64,000 bases of DNA from JANQNX01 sp965601665 (GTDB lineage Bacteria > Pseudomonadota > Gammaproteobacteria > Eutrophobiales > Eutrophobiaceae), in assembly GCA_965601665.1 (NCBI GenBank), contig OZ271833.1, forward strand, positions 1,426,001 to 1,490,000, written 5' to 3'. Below are positions 25,604-34,086 of the stretch, piece by piece; the stretch's first letter is position 1, and each line of letters begins with the position of its first letter. A model generated the notes under the pieces. The model made no database searches. It was not told where the DNA came from and saw only the letters and a program-made list of their open reading frames with translations. A program made the translations under genes and the position numbers.

Positions 25604-25927
25604 ATGCCATTTGTTGTCACAGAAAGTTGTATCAAGTGTAAATACACCGATTGTGTGGAAGTCTGTCCCGTGGATTGCTTTCATGAAGGACCCAATATGC
25701 TGGTTATCGATCCGGATGAGTGTATTGATTGCACATTATGCGAACCTGAATGCCCGGTCGAGGCCATCATGTCCGATGAGGATGTGCCTGATAATATGAA
25801 GGAATTCATAGAATTAAACGAAGAACTGTCGAAAGAATGGCCTGTTATTAACGAAATGAAATCACCTCTCGAGGATGCCGACGATTGGAAAGAAAAGACC
25901 GGTAAGCTCGAACATCTGGAACGCTAA
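25604..25927 (+). CDS. fdxA: 7Fe ferredoxin (3Fe-4S/4Fe-4S), FdxA type
   Basis: A 107-residue electron carrier. Cysteines in CIKCKYTDCVEVCPVDCF (Cys9, 12, 17, 21 and 25) and CIDCTLCEPECP supply ligands for one [3Fe-4S] and one [4Fe-4S] cluster. The C-terminal extension of about 50 residues (ELSKEWPVI...) is characteristic of the FdxA family, and fdxA commonly lies near mutS in gammaproteobacteria. A terminator follows. Confidence 0.95.
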   Translation: MPFVVTESCIKCKYTDCVEVCPVDCFHEGPNMLVIDPDECIDCTLCEPECPVEAIMSDEDVPDNMKEFIELNEELSKEWPVINEMKSPLEDADDWKEKTGKLEHLER

Positions 25928-25936
25928 ATAAACTAC

Positions 25937-25962
25937 CGGGGATAGTTCTTATCCCCGCTTTA
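25937..25962 (+). terminator. Terminator after fdxA
   Basis: CGGGGATA and TATCCCCG form an eight-base-pair stem with a five-base loop, followed by CTTTACC. The stem is strong but the T-run is weak. Confidence 0.65.
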
Positions 25963-26056
25963 CCTCAAGTTAAGCCATTTTCGCCCGCTAATACCGATAT
26001 TAGTGCCACGTGTGCGCACGCCCGGCATTGGTATTTATGATTAATGGCAGGCATTT

Positions 26057-27472
26057 ATGGCGAAAAGTTTATCAGAATGGGTCGAACAGGCCGGACGCTG
26101 CCAGTTTCCGGTGTTGGCATCAAGCAAGAGAAGACTCTCTGAACTGCTCGATAACGAAGACCACATCAAGGTTGATGACCTTGTCGATATGACTCGGCTC
26201 GATCCGGGCTTTTCTATCAGCCTGCTTCGAGAGGCCGGCATTCACAGCAAGCGCAGACGCGAAATCACTACATTGTCACATGCCATATTACTGTTAAGTA
26301 TTCCTGCGACAATCGATTTTTTCAAACGCCTGCCCGTCCTTGAACAAACAGTTACACCCGAACTCGCATACAAGGTAAAACGCCTTTATTTCTATCAGCA
26401 CCTCACTGGCAAGCTGGCAATGAACTGGTCCGTGCTGCGCAAGGAATGTGAAAATAACGAGTTATTTACTGCAGGTGTGAATCATGATTTTCTGTACCTG
26501 ATTCTTTATCTAACCGAGTATGAGACAGCAACGATGCTCTATAATTTCAGTACCAGCAGCTTATCCATGCTGGAAGAGAAAGAGAAGGCGTTACTCGGCA
26601 ATAGCGTTAGGGAACTGTCGCAAGCCATTTCACATCATTGGCACCTTCCTTACCTCGTACGCGAAAGTTACTCATCGCAGCAACATAATCCGAAATTAAC
26701 AGGCATCAACCTGGCCAGCGAACTGGTGCAATGGTTATATATTCATAAGTGCTATGATTATCCGGAGAAGTTGCTGGAAAGAGTCACCGAGTATATACGC
26801 AGCCGGAAAGAAAAAACCCACGGGTTACTTAACCAAACCATTGTCAGTGCTTTTCGTCATACCCATGGTAAGTTGCCAGCCGGCAGTAGCATACGTGCCT
26901 TCATGAGCCACCCTGCGCCACTGATCGAGAACAAGCCGGAACTCAGCCGCGATCAACAACTCGTCAACTGCGTTATGCAATTAAGGGCAACCGGCTCACA
27001 ATCATCCCCTGCTGAACCGATCAGCAAGGCTATCAGGACATTACATGATGTGCTCGGCTTTTCACGTTCGGTATTTTATTTCATGAACCCGGAAGAAAAT
27101 TGCCTGTATTCACCGGTTACAGCAAACAACGCTGAATCAAAACAACTGGGCAAGGTCGTAATTTCACTGGGACTGAATAAGCTCTTTTATCGGCTCATGC
27201 AAAAGGAGAAACTCGTGATCATTCACGAAAACAATAAGCATACATATATGTCGCATATGCCTCCCGGTCTTCTTTCTGGCAGGCATAACGAGGTGATGCT
27301 GTTGCATAGCATTGCGATCAACGACAAACCTTACGGCTGTTTCGTGATTTATCACGGCAGTAACAAGCAGGAATTCAGTGAATCTGAATTAAAAGCCTAT
27401 AAAACAATCTGCCACGAATTGAAAAAAACACTGTCTCAATTAAAGATTTCACAAACCAGCCGCGTGGCCTGA
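26057..27472 (+). CDS. HDOD-domain signalling protein with C-terminal GAF-like region
   Basis: A 471-residue soluble protein. The N-terminal part (about 15-215) resembles an HDOD domain: a PVLASSKRRLSEL helix, DPGFSISLLREAG, then TTLSHAILLLSIPATIDFF. HDOD domains are non-catalytic relatives of HD hydrolases used in signalling. The C-terminal part (about 320-460: ISKAIRTLHDVLGFSRSVFY, then HSIAINDKPYGCFVIYHGS) resembles a GAF domain. No output domain is visible. It opens a signalling island with PP2C, FHA and Rsb-type genes. Confidence 0.75.
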   Translation: MAKSLSEWVEQAGRCQFPVLASSKRRLSELLDNEDHIKVDDLVDMTRLDPGFSISLLREAGIHSKRRREITTLSHAILLLSIPATIDFFKRLPVLEQTVTPELAYKVKRLYFYQHLTGKLAMNWSVLRKECENNELFTAGVNHDFLYLILYLTEYETATMLYNFSTSSLSMLEEKEKALLGNSVRELSQAISHHWHLPYLVRESYSSQQHNPKLTGINLASELVQWLYIHKCYDYPEKLLERVTEYIRSRKEKTHGLLNQTIVSAFRHTHGKLPAGSSIRAFMSHPAPLIENKPELSRDQQLVNCVMQLRATGSQSSPAEPISKAIRTLHDVLGFSRSVFYFMNPEENCLYSPVTANNAESKQLGKVVISLGLNKLFYRLMQKEKLVIIHENNKHTYMSHMPPGLLSGRHNEVMLLHSIAINDKPYGCFVIYHGSNKQEFSESELKAYKTICHELKKTLSQLKISQTSRVA

Positions 27473-27533
27473 ACGCGACAAACCCGACAAAGCCGAGTAG
27501 ACTTTTCCAGAGGGCTGCTAACCACTTAATTAC

Positions 27534-27995
27534 ATGATGAAATTGACTGGCAAAAACAAGCTGGCACTGGTTTTATTTGCATTGCTGCCTGTCATAGTGA
27601 TGCCAGCAAGCGCAGGTGTTTACAAATGGGTTGATGAAAATGGCAACGTCATTTACGGCGATAAACCGCCTGGACCAAAAGCGCAGAAGCTGCAAATCAA
27701 ACAAGCGCCGCCAGCGGACCAGGGCTACAGGGATAGACTGAAGAAGCGACAAAAGCTGCTTGATACATTGGATGATGATCGTGAGAACGAACAGGCCAAT
27801 GCACAAAAACTGGCTGAACGCGAGGCACTACAGCAAGAGCGTTGCCAGCGAGTACAGGCTGATTTAACACGAATGAAAAATGCAGGCTACCTGTATGAAG
27901 AGACCGATGACCCTTTTAATCCCAGTATACTCTCTGACGAGCAACGGACGCAGGAGCAGCGACGATACCAGGACTACCTTGATAAGAACTGCTGA
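27534..27995 (+). CDS. DUF4124-domain periplasmic protein
   Basis: A 153-residue protein with a signal peptide (LALVLFALLPVIVMPASAG, cleavage near residue 28) and the DUF4124 motif VYKWVDENGNVIYGDKPPG directly after it. The rest is a charged, probably coiled helical region (about 65-115), and there are two cysteines, ERCQRV and the C-terminal KNC. Function of the family is unknown; it is frequent in gammaproteobacteria. ATGs at 27534 and 27537 are both possible starts. Confidence 0.8.
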   Translation: MMKLTGKNKLALVLFALLPVIVMPASAGVYKWVDENGNVIYGDKPPGPKAQKLQIKQAPPADQGYRDRLKKRQKLLDTLDDDRENEQANAQKLAEREALQQERCQRVQADLTRMKNAGYLYEETDDPFNPSILSDEQRTQEQRRYQDYLDKNC

Positions 27996-28019
27996 AGCAT
28001 AAGTCTTAATGACATCAAT

Positions 28020-28049
28020 TTTCGTTAAAAATACATCGGTTTAACGAAA
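28020..28049. repeat. AT-rich inverted repeat upstream of the PP2C gene
   Basis: TTTCGTTAAA and TTTAACGAAA are perfect ten-base arms separated by ten bases. It lies 25 bases after the DUF4124 gene and about 110 bases before the phosphatase gene. No T-run follows, so an operator is as likely as a terminator. Confidence 0.5.
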
Positions 28050-28158
28050 TTCAGGGTAAACTACTGTCACAGCAGACGCATGCCGTAGAAATATGCAGGA
28101 TGGTGCTTGCAATTTCTCCGCGGGACGCATAACCCACTGGAAAAACGATTAGTAATAA

Positions 28159-28983
28159 ATGGATCTGTCGACAAAACTTGAGATTGTTTCCAGGAGCGAT
28201 GTCGGCCGTCGACGACCGCATAATGAAGACAGTACGATCGCGGATAATCGACATGGTGTTGCGATACTGGCAGACGGTATGGGCGGTTACAAGGCTGGAG
28301 AAGTCGCCAGCGCACTCGCTGTAACACAGATATACCATGATATCTGTCAGCAACTTGGCAAACTGAAAAAGGAACATGTTGATCAGGAGAGTGGCTTTCT
28401 GCAACAAACACTACTGTTGAAAAAGTCCATCATTGCCGCCAACAGCAAAATCGTTGCTACTGCAAAAGCCGGGGAGCAGTACCAGGGAATGGGCACGACG
28501 ATTATCGCCAGTCTCTTTTTCGATAATAAGCTGGCCCTGGCTCATGTTGGCGACTCCAGAGTATATCGTTTCAGGAACAATGACTTACAACAGATCACCA
28601 GGGACCATTCGCTGGTCCAGGAGCTGATAGACCGCGGTCTCTATACACCGGAAGAGGCTTACGCCAAAACCCCCAAAAATCTGGTCACCCGGGCCATGGG
28701 AATCGATGACAAAGTTGAGGTCGATCTGAAAGAGGAAACCGCTATTCCGGGTGATATTTACCTGCTGTGTTCGGATGGATTAAATGATATGGTAGCGGAT
28801 GAAGAAATTCACTTAACCCTAAGTAAATATAGTGCTAATCTTGTGCAAGCTGCAGAGAATTTAGTGCAGTCTGCCAACCGACATGGGGGCAAGGACAACA
28901 TCTCAGTCATACTGGTTCGCGTCCTGGAAGAATATTCTTCACCAAGGAACTTCTTAGAAAAATTGAAAAATAGTTTCAAATAA
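28159..28983 (+). CDS. PP2C-type serine/threonine protein phosphatase
   Basis: A 274-residue metal-dependent phosphatase of the bacterial Stp/PrpC type. Motifs in order: RRRPHNEDS (residues about 18-26), ILADGMGGYKAGEVAS, GMGTTIIASLF, LAHVGDSRVYRF, QITRDHSLVQELIDRG, CSDGLNDMV and GGKDNISVILV. All metal-binding aspartates are in place. It is followed after 20 bases by an FHA protein, a usual pairing in Ser/Thr phosphorylation signalling, but no protein kinase gene is in the window. Confidence 0.92.
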   Translation: MDLSTKLEIVSRSDVGRRRPHNEDSTIADNRHGVAILADGMGGYKAGEVASALAVTQIYHDICQQLGKLKKEHVDQESGFLQQTLLLKKSIIAANSKIVATAKAGEQYQGMGTTIIASLFFDNKLALAHVGDSRVYRFRNNDLQQITRDHSLVQELIDRGLYTPEEAYAKTPKNLVTRAMGIDDKVEVDLKEETAIPGDIYLLCSDGLNDMVADEEIHLTLSKYSANLVQAAENLVQSANRHGGKDNISVILVRVLEEYSSPRNFLEKLKNSFK

Positions 28984-29003
28984 ACGGGGAATAGGAATTA
29001 GCG

Positions 29004-29720
29004 ATGGCAAAGTTAGTTCTGAGCATGAATGGCGTTGTCCAGGGTGAATATGAGCTCAACCAGGAACGCCTCACCATCGGACGCAAACCTGATAACGATA
29101 TTCAAATTGATAACCTGGCCGTGAGCGGAAAACACGCGCTGGTAATTACAATTCTTGATGATTCCTTCCTGGAAGATCTGGGTAGCACAAATGGCACCTA
29201 TGTGAACGGGAAACTCGTTAAAAAACATGCGCTTAAAGATGGCGATGTCATTGCCATCGGTAAGCATGAACTGAAATACATGAACGAGCTGGCAACAGAT
29301 GATGATGATGAGTTTGAGAAGACCATGATTATCAAGCCGGGCTCTGCCAGTGCCGCGGTGGCAGCCGCACAGGCGGCCGAAAAGGCTGGCGCATCGGCAG
29401 CCGAACAGAAAGCGAACGCGACCTCTTCCGGTGGCGGCGGTATGCCTCTGGGTCGCCTGACCGTATTAAATGGCCCTATCGCGGGAAAAGAGCTGGAACT
29501 CACCAAGGCCCTGATTACGCTGGGTAAACCTGGTACCCAGGTCGCCGTCATTTCACGCAGACCACAAGGCTATTTTCTAACCCATATCGAAAGTGATGGT
29601 GACGGTAAACGTTACCCGGTCGTGAATGGTGAAGCCATTGGTCCCAAAGCCTACCAGTTGAAAGACAGTGATTTAATCGAGCTGGCTGGCATCAAGATGG
29701 AGTTCTCGGCAGCCAGCTAA
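29004..29720 (+). CDS. FHA-domain protein with two FHA-like halves
   Basis: A 238-residue protein. The N-terminal FHA domain (about 20-92) keeps the canonical phosphothreonine-binding residues: TIGRKPDNDI (Arg), VSGKHALV (Ser and His) and LGSTNGTYVNG (Asn). A flexible Ala-rich linker (about 110-145) leads to a second region (about 150-236: GRLTVLNGP, LITLGKPG, YPVVNGEAI) that looks like a degenerate FHA fold lacking these residues. It lies just after the PP2C gene and probably reads the same phosphorylation. Confidence 0.88.
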   Translation: MAKLVLSMNGVVQGEYELNQERLTIGRKPDNDIQIDNLAVSGKHALVITILDDSFLEDLGSTNGTYVNGKLVKKHALKDGDVIAIGKHELKYMNELATDDDDEFEKTMIIKPGSASAAVAAAQAAEKAGASAAEQKANATSSGGGGMPLGRLTVLNGPIAGKELELTKALITLGKPGTQVAVISRRPQGYFLTHIESDGDGKRYPVVNGEAIGPKAYQLKDSDLIELAGIKMEFSAAS

Positions 29721-29727
29721 CTGTCGT

Positions 29728-30060
29728 TTAGTTCGCCGCCTGTTGATATTCATCCACAGTGGCAAATATTGGAAACACCGTGTCCAACCGGGCAAGTTGT
29801 AACACATTCATGACTGCTTCACTCACGCTAACAAGCGCAAAATTCAGCCCCTGCTTTTTGGACAACTGGTATCCCTCCACGAGACTGGCTACACCAGAAC
29901 TATCTATATAAGTCACCGCAGCAAGATTGACCAGCAGATGTTTACCATTATCCAGCGCTTCAAGAATAGCCTTTCGGGCATCGGGGGAGCAGGACAAATC
30001 GACATCCCCATCAAGTGATAACAGTACTGCTCCCTGTTCTTCAGTTACGTTGATCTTCAT
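29728..30060 (-). CDS. STAS-domain anti-sigma factor antagonist (RsbV/SpoIIAA type)
   Basis: A 110-residue single STAS domain. The phosphorylatable serine lies in TYIDSSGVASLVEG, the standard DSSG site. In partner-switching systems the unphosphorylated form binds and sequesters an RsbW-type kinase. It is the last gene of a minus-strand set with an RsbW-type ATPase and an RsbU-type phosphatase, and converges on the FHA gene with seven bases between stops. Confidence 0.9.
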   Translation of the reverse strand: MKINVTEEQGAVLLSLDGDVDLSCSPDARKAILEALDNGKHLLVNLAAVTYIDSSGVASLVEGYQLSKKQGLNFALVSVSEAVMNVLQLARLDTVFPIFATVDEYQQAAN

Positions 30061-30076
30061 GGCTACCGGACTCCCT

Positions 30077-30487
30077 TTAGCTAATTTTTTTTCTCATCTC
30101 AAGGTAATTCCCACGGCCCTCTGCAAGATGACCACGGTTGCATTCATCCATAATCTCGTTGATAAAATGCGTCCCCAGCCCGCCCGGCCTGATATCTTCC
30201 AGGTTTCGGGGTCGACAACTATCCAGGTCTATAGGCTCGGCATAATCAAGCAGGCGAAAATGCAAGCAGCCATCATTATTTAGCATTTCAAGCACAATTT
30301 CACCTGCATCATCCTGCGAGTAAGCGTGTTGTATGACGTTCATACACGCCTCGTTGACCGCAATGACAAGACGCTCACTAAGCTCGGGGCAACAACCTGC
30401 TACTTCGGCCGTATGCTTTACCATAGAACGTACCATGCCCAGCCTGTCGGCCTTTGCCGGAAAGCGAATTTCAAATAGTATCTCCAT
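30077..30487 (-). CDS. RsbW-like serine kinase / anti-sigma ATPase
   Basis: A 136-residue GHKL ATPase domain. The N-box NEACMNVIQHAYSQ (residues about 45-58) and the G-box-like RPGGLGTHFINEIMDEC are visible. RsbW/SpoIIAB-type proteins phosphorylate STAS antagonists and inhibit a target, usually a sigma factor. No sigma factor gene occurs in the window. The ATG overlaps the stop of the RsbU-like gene (TAATG). Confidence 0.87.
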   Translation of the reverse strand: MEILFEIRFPAKADRLGMVRSMVKHTAEVAGCCPELSERLVIAVNEACMNVIQHAYSQDDAGEIVLEMLNNDGCLHFRLLDYAEPIDLDSCRPRNLEDIRPGGLGTHFINEIMDECNRGHLAEGRGNYLEMRKKIS

Positions 30488-31770
30488 TACTTATTCAGGC
30501 AACATTCAATGACCATCATTGTTATATCGTCGTGTTGAGTTGATTCGCCTTCCCGGATACTGGCGACAATATCATCCAGCCGCTTCGCCGCTACCAGCTC
30601 TGATTTGTTCGTTATCAGTTGTTTCAAACCGTCAACATTCAGCGCATGCTGTTCTGCATCCCTGCTCTCGGTGACACCATCCGTAAACAAATACAGGCTG
30701 CCACCATTTAATTTGACCGTCGATACAGGGTAGTCCATGCCTGACACGATACCCAGCGGCGGGGCCTCGGCCTGGATTTGTTCAAATTCACCTGATTGAT
30801 GATGGTATAACGGCGGCTGATGGCCAGCGTTGGCAAATCGCACAGTGCAGGTGCTGGTATCAATAAAGCCGGACACAATGGTAATAAACATACCATGAGA
30901 AACGGTTTCGCACAGTTCGTCATTAACACGAGACAGTAAAACGCCGGGGTCATCTATCGATTTCGCCAGGTGGTGTAATAAACTGCTCGCCCGGGCCATA
31001 AGCAAGGCAGCGTTCATGCCTTTGCCAGACACATCGGCCAGGTTGAAATAGATCAGGTCTTTATCGAGTTGGAAAAAATCATAGAAATCGCCAGACACTT
31101 CGAGTGCAGGGACATTGACTCCCTTAACAGGAAAATCAGCGACCGTCGATTCAGGCAACAGGTCCATCTGGATTTCGCGGGCCAGCTCCAGCTCACGTCG
31201 CAGTCGTTCCTGTTCAAACAGTTGTTCAGCGATATGTGAGTTATGAATAGCCAGCGCGGCAGCGGCGGCCAGTGCCACCGACAGGTTTCTATCCTGTTCA
31301 TCAAAAAATTGCTCGTTCTTTTTATTTAGCAGCTCCAGGGCCCCTATACATTGGCCGTTGACAACCAGTGGCACACAGAGGATGGAGCGGGTAACAAAAC
31401 CCGTGCCCATATCTACGCTGTCCATAAAATCAGAACTGGATTTCACGTCCCGAATTAATTGGCAGGCAGTAGTCTGGACGGCCTTGCCGACGATTCCCTG
31501 TCTGGCTGATAAAACAAGACCGGTAATATCTACCGGCCCGGCACATTCAACACAGGTCAGCTCGGTCGCCGACTTGTTTAAAAGAAAAATTGACGCAGCT
31601 TCTGCATCCATGTATTCCATGAAGCGGCGAATGGCAATTTGCAAGGTCTGCCCAATGTCGAGAGTACTTGAAAATCCCTGTGCTATTTCTGCCAGCAAAC
31701 CGAGTTGTTCGTCCAGCGAATGAGAAAGCTGGGTACTGAACAAATCGAAGACGTTTGGCTTGCGTTTCAT
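30487..31770 (-). CDS. GAF-PP2C phosphatase (RsbU/SpoIIE type)
   Basis: A 427-residue regulator. A GAF domain (about 30-170: LQIAIRRFMEYMDAEAASIF, VNGQCIGALELLNKK) is linked by a helix (FEQERLRRELELAREIQMDL) to a SpoIIE-type PP2C domain (about 220-425) with VSGDFYDFF, FNLADVSGKGMNAALLMA, FANAGHQPPLY and LYLFTDGVTE. It should dephosphorylate the STAS protein when the GAF signal is sensed. ATG at 31770 is preferred because it gives a four-base ATGA overlap with the DUF1841 stop; a GTG at 31788 is possible. Confidence 0.9.
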   Translation of the reverse strand: MKRKPNVFDLFSTQLSHSLDEQLGLLAEIAQGFSSTLDIGQTLQIAIRRFMEYMDAEAASIFLLNKSATELTCVECAGPVDITGLVLSARQGIVGKAVQTTACQLIRDVKSSSDFMDSVDMGTGFVTRSILCVPLVVNGQCIGALELLNKKNEQFFDEQDRNLSVALAAAAALAIHNSHIAEQLFEQERLRRELELAREIQMDLLPESTVADFPVKGVNVPALEVSGDFYDFFQLDKDLIYFNLADVSGKGMNAALLMARASSLLHHLAKSIDDPGVLLSRVNDELCETVSHGMFITIVSGFIDTSTCTVRFANAGHQPPLYHHQSGEFEQIQAEAPPLGIVSGMDYPVSTVKLNGGSLYLFTDGVTESRDAEQHALNVDGLKQLITNKSELVAAKRLDDIVASIREGESTQHDDITMMVIECCLNK

Positions 31771-32192
31771 AGTAAACGTTGCAAACACTGCAGGTAATAT
31801 TGCTCATCGGGAAGCTTGTTGTCCCTGTTTGCCAGCCATAACGTTTCGCCCAGGCATTCCATCATACTGTGTTCAACATCATGTGGGTTACCCAGCTTTT
31901 TAAGCAGCTTGCTGTATATTGTGACGACGCCAGCAGGTCTGTCAGTACTTTGTTGCTCTTTCAATGCTATATGCATACCCATGTGCAGGAATGGGTTGGT
32001 GTTGCCCAGTTCAGGTTTAAAGTCTTCGTCAATGCTAGCTTCAGGTTCTTCAAGGTATTGATGGTATTCAGGATGCAGTGCGATTACATCAGCAATGATC
32101 GCTTCCATGGGTTGCAACGGCAGCCGTTGCTGCATTTTTTGCCAGACATTATAAAAATGATTTCTGGCCTCGCTCCTGTCATTAATTAACAT
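31767..32192 (-). CDS. DUF1841-family protein
   Basis: A 141-residue soluble protein of the DUF1841 type: RSEARNHFYNVWQKM, then IIADVIALHPEYHQYLE and NTNPFLHMGMHIALKEQ. The function is unknown; the family is limited largely to gammaproteobacteria and betaproteobacteria. It is followed by, and overlaps, the RsbU-like gene; nth lies 33 bases upstream in the same direction. Confidence 0.85.
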   Translation of the reverse strand: MLINDRSEARNHFYNVWQKMQQRLPLQPMEAIIADVIALHPEYHQYLEEPEASIDEDFKPELGNTNPFLHMGMHIALKEQQSTDRPAGVVTIYSKLLKKLGNPHDVEHSMMECLGETLWLANRDNKLPDEQYYLQCLQRLL

Positions 32193-32224
32193 GAGATCTT
32201 TTCATTGCTCTTGTTTAGACAACC

Positions 32225-32881
32225 CTATTCGTCCTCGACCCGTAAAGCATATGACTTTTTATCTTTCCACTCACATTCAGCATAGATAATACAGCGATGA
32301 CATCGGGGTTGGCGAGCAATACACGTATAACGCCCATGAAGAATCAGCCAATGATGAGCATCTTTTTTGAATTCTTCCGGGACAAATTTGAGTAATTTCC
32401 TCTCTACCTCGTTAACGTTCTTACCTGGCGCAATGCCGGTCCGGTTTGACACCCTGAAAATATGGGTATCAACAGCGATAGTCGGTTCACCAAACGCCGT
32501 ATTCAGTATGACATTGGCCGTCTTCCTGCCGACGCCGGGTAGCGATTCAAGTGCTTCCCTGTCACGTGGGACCTCGCCATGATATTTATCAATCAGGATT
32601 TTACAGGTAGCAATGATATTTTTGGCCTTGTTGTTAAACAGGCCAATAGTCTTGATATAGTTTTTCAGCCTTCGAAGTCCAAGCCCGGCTATGGCCTCGG
32701 GTGTATTGGCCACTGCATACAGCTTTACCGTTGCCTTGTTGACGCTGATATCGGTTGCCTGTGCAGACAGGATAACGGCTATCAGTAACTCAAATGGTGA
32801 TGCATAAACCAGTTCGGTTGTTGGGGACGGATTTTGCTGTTGAAACTGCGAAAAAATGCGATAACGTTTTTGTTTATTCAA
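32225..32881 (-). CDS. nth: Endonuclease III
   Basis: DNA glycosylase/AP lyase for oxidised pyrimidines, 218 residues. The helix-hairpin-helix LPGVGRKTANV supplies the catalytic Lys120, Asp138 lies in VDTH, and the four [4Fe-4S] ligands are Cys187, Cys194, Cys197 and Cys203, the same numbering as in the E. coli enzyme. In many gammaproteobacteria nth follows the rsx/rnf operon; here a single RsxE-like gene precedes it by ten bases. Confidence 0.97.
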   Translation of the reverse strand: MNKQKRYRIFSQFQQQNPSPTTELVYASPFELLIAVILSAQATDISVNKATVKLYAVANTPEAIAGLGLRRLKNYIKTIGLFNNKAKNIIATCKILIDKYHGEVPRDREALESLPGVGRKTANVILNTAFGEPTIAVDTHIFRVSNRTGIAPGKNVNEVERKLLKFVPEEFKKDAHHWLILHGRYTCIARQPRCHRCIIYAECEWKDKKSYALRVEDE

Positions 32882-32890
32882 GCCCGCAAC

Positions 32891-33505
32891 CTAGTCAAGA
32901 AGTGCAAAACGTTTTGCCACGGCGCAAACTGCCGCAGATAACAGTCCAAGCAGAAAGATAACACCGGCTGCAGAATCGAATAACGCCAAACCATGAGCGT
33001 GGTCCAGTAGCGTAATTCCACCCGGGTTTACATCAAGGTAAGCGCCGATATCGGTTAGTAACGAATAACTCGCGAGCATTTCTCGACAGGCACCGAATAT
33101 GATCAATGATAACATTATCAGCAACAATACCGTCGCCAGCTCCTTAAGAAACGTGGTCAATGAATGAACCTTGAACAGGCTTTCGGCGTACGTCAGTACG
33201 AAGCAGTTAATACAGATCATCGGCAGATAAAGTCCGAGTTGCTGCTGCAATGGATACGCGTATGCCTGCAGCATGATATGCAACAACACGACCAGGCTGC
33301 TATTCAGGATAAGCAGCACCAGCATGCGTAATTGGGAAGGAAACAGATGTCGCAATGGGTACAGCAAAACGGTATTGATACAGACGAACAACAGCATGAA
33401 AAAAGCCGTTGCCAGACCGAGAAAAAGCGAATTGATCGATAAATAAAGCGGGCCCATCGCGATGATAAAAATGGGCATAATATTGATTGTGCGGTCTTGC
33501 AACAT
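32891..33505 (-). CDS. Divergent RnfE/RsxE-like membrane protein
   Basis: A 204-residue integral membrane protein with about six helices. Segments such as LHIMLQAYAYPLQQQLGLYL, PMICINCFVLTYAESLF and LIIFGACREML align with conserved parts of RnfE/NqrD (QLLMNAYAY, IPLIVTNC, LGALREIL). Rnf/Rsx complexes transfer electrons across the inner membrane to ferredoxin or SoxR. The other subunits (A, B, C, D, G) are not in the window, and the sequence is divergent, so it may be a relic or an orphan with a changed role. Position next to nth supports the Rnf link. Confidence 0.7.
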   Translation of the reverse strand: MLQDRTINIMPIFIIAMGPLYLSINSLFLGLATAFFMLLFVCINTVLLYPLRHLFPSQLRMLVLLILNSSLVVLLHIMLQAYAYPLQQQLGLYLPMICINCFVLTYAESLFKVHSLTTFLKELATVLLLIMLSLIIFGACREMLASYSLLTDIGAYLDVNPGGITLLDHAHGLALFDSAAGVIFLLGLLSAAVCAVAKRFALLD

Positions 33506-33613
33506 AGTTTGCGGCTCTGTGTAAGCCAGCTATTCTATGTAAATTGCGGCAACAACGCATCCTGTAGATGCGGGCATGGCGATGCCGGCATCATGAAACA
33601 GTGGAGTTGTGCT

Positions 33614-33886
33614 TCAGGCTGCGTGAAATCGTGATTCGATTATGCTGGTGAGAAACTGCATGTTATCACGCACACTGTTGTTGCGTGGTAATACATACTC
33701 ATTTCCATCAACACTGGCTGCTGTGCCCGGCGCCTCACTTAAACCCGAGACTTTCTCGATACGACCAATATCAAGCTGGGAATTGATCGTTATCTTCCAC
33801 AAATAACCGCGCGAGTCACCAATCGTTCTTGTTTCCAGGCCTTCGACTACTTCAACTTTAAGCTCTGCTGATTCCAGTTTTCTCAT
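33614..33886 (-). CDS. Conserved-looking 90-residue protein, unknown
   Basis: I do not recognise this protein. It is small, soluble and has no signal or membrane segment; it has mixed strand-prone sequence (ELKVEVVEGLETRTIGD, YLWKITINSQLDI) with a final helix (DNMQFLTSIIESRF). Normal ATG start at 33886 and codon use like its neighbours support a real gene. It is separated from the RsxE-like gene by about 110 bases and is divergent from the metallophosphoesterase gene. Confidence 0.55.
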   Translation of the reverse strand: MRKLESAELKVEVVEGLETRTIGDSRGYLWKITINSQLDIGRIEKVSGLSEAPGTAASVDGNEYVLPRNNSVRDNMQFLTSIIESRFHAA

Positions 33887-34086
33887 TGTTTTTAACCTTT
33901 ATTAGCCAGCACAAAGTTAGTGCCGATACATTAAGAAAATCGAAAAATTAGATGAATTATTTGTGACAACCTGCTGTTTTTATTTAATAAATCTGTCATA
34001 AAACTTCATCATTACGTCATTGTTATTAAATCTTGCTGTCATACAACGCACGCATATTCTGCCAAACCCAAACGTGAGATGTAGAT

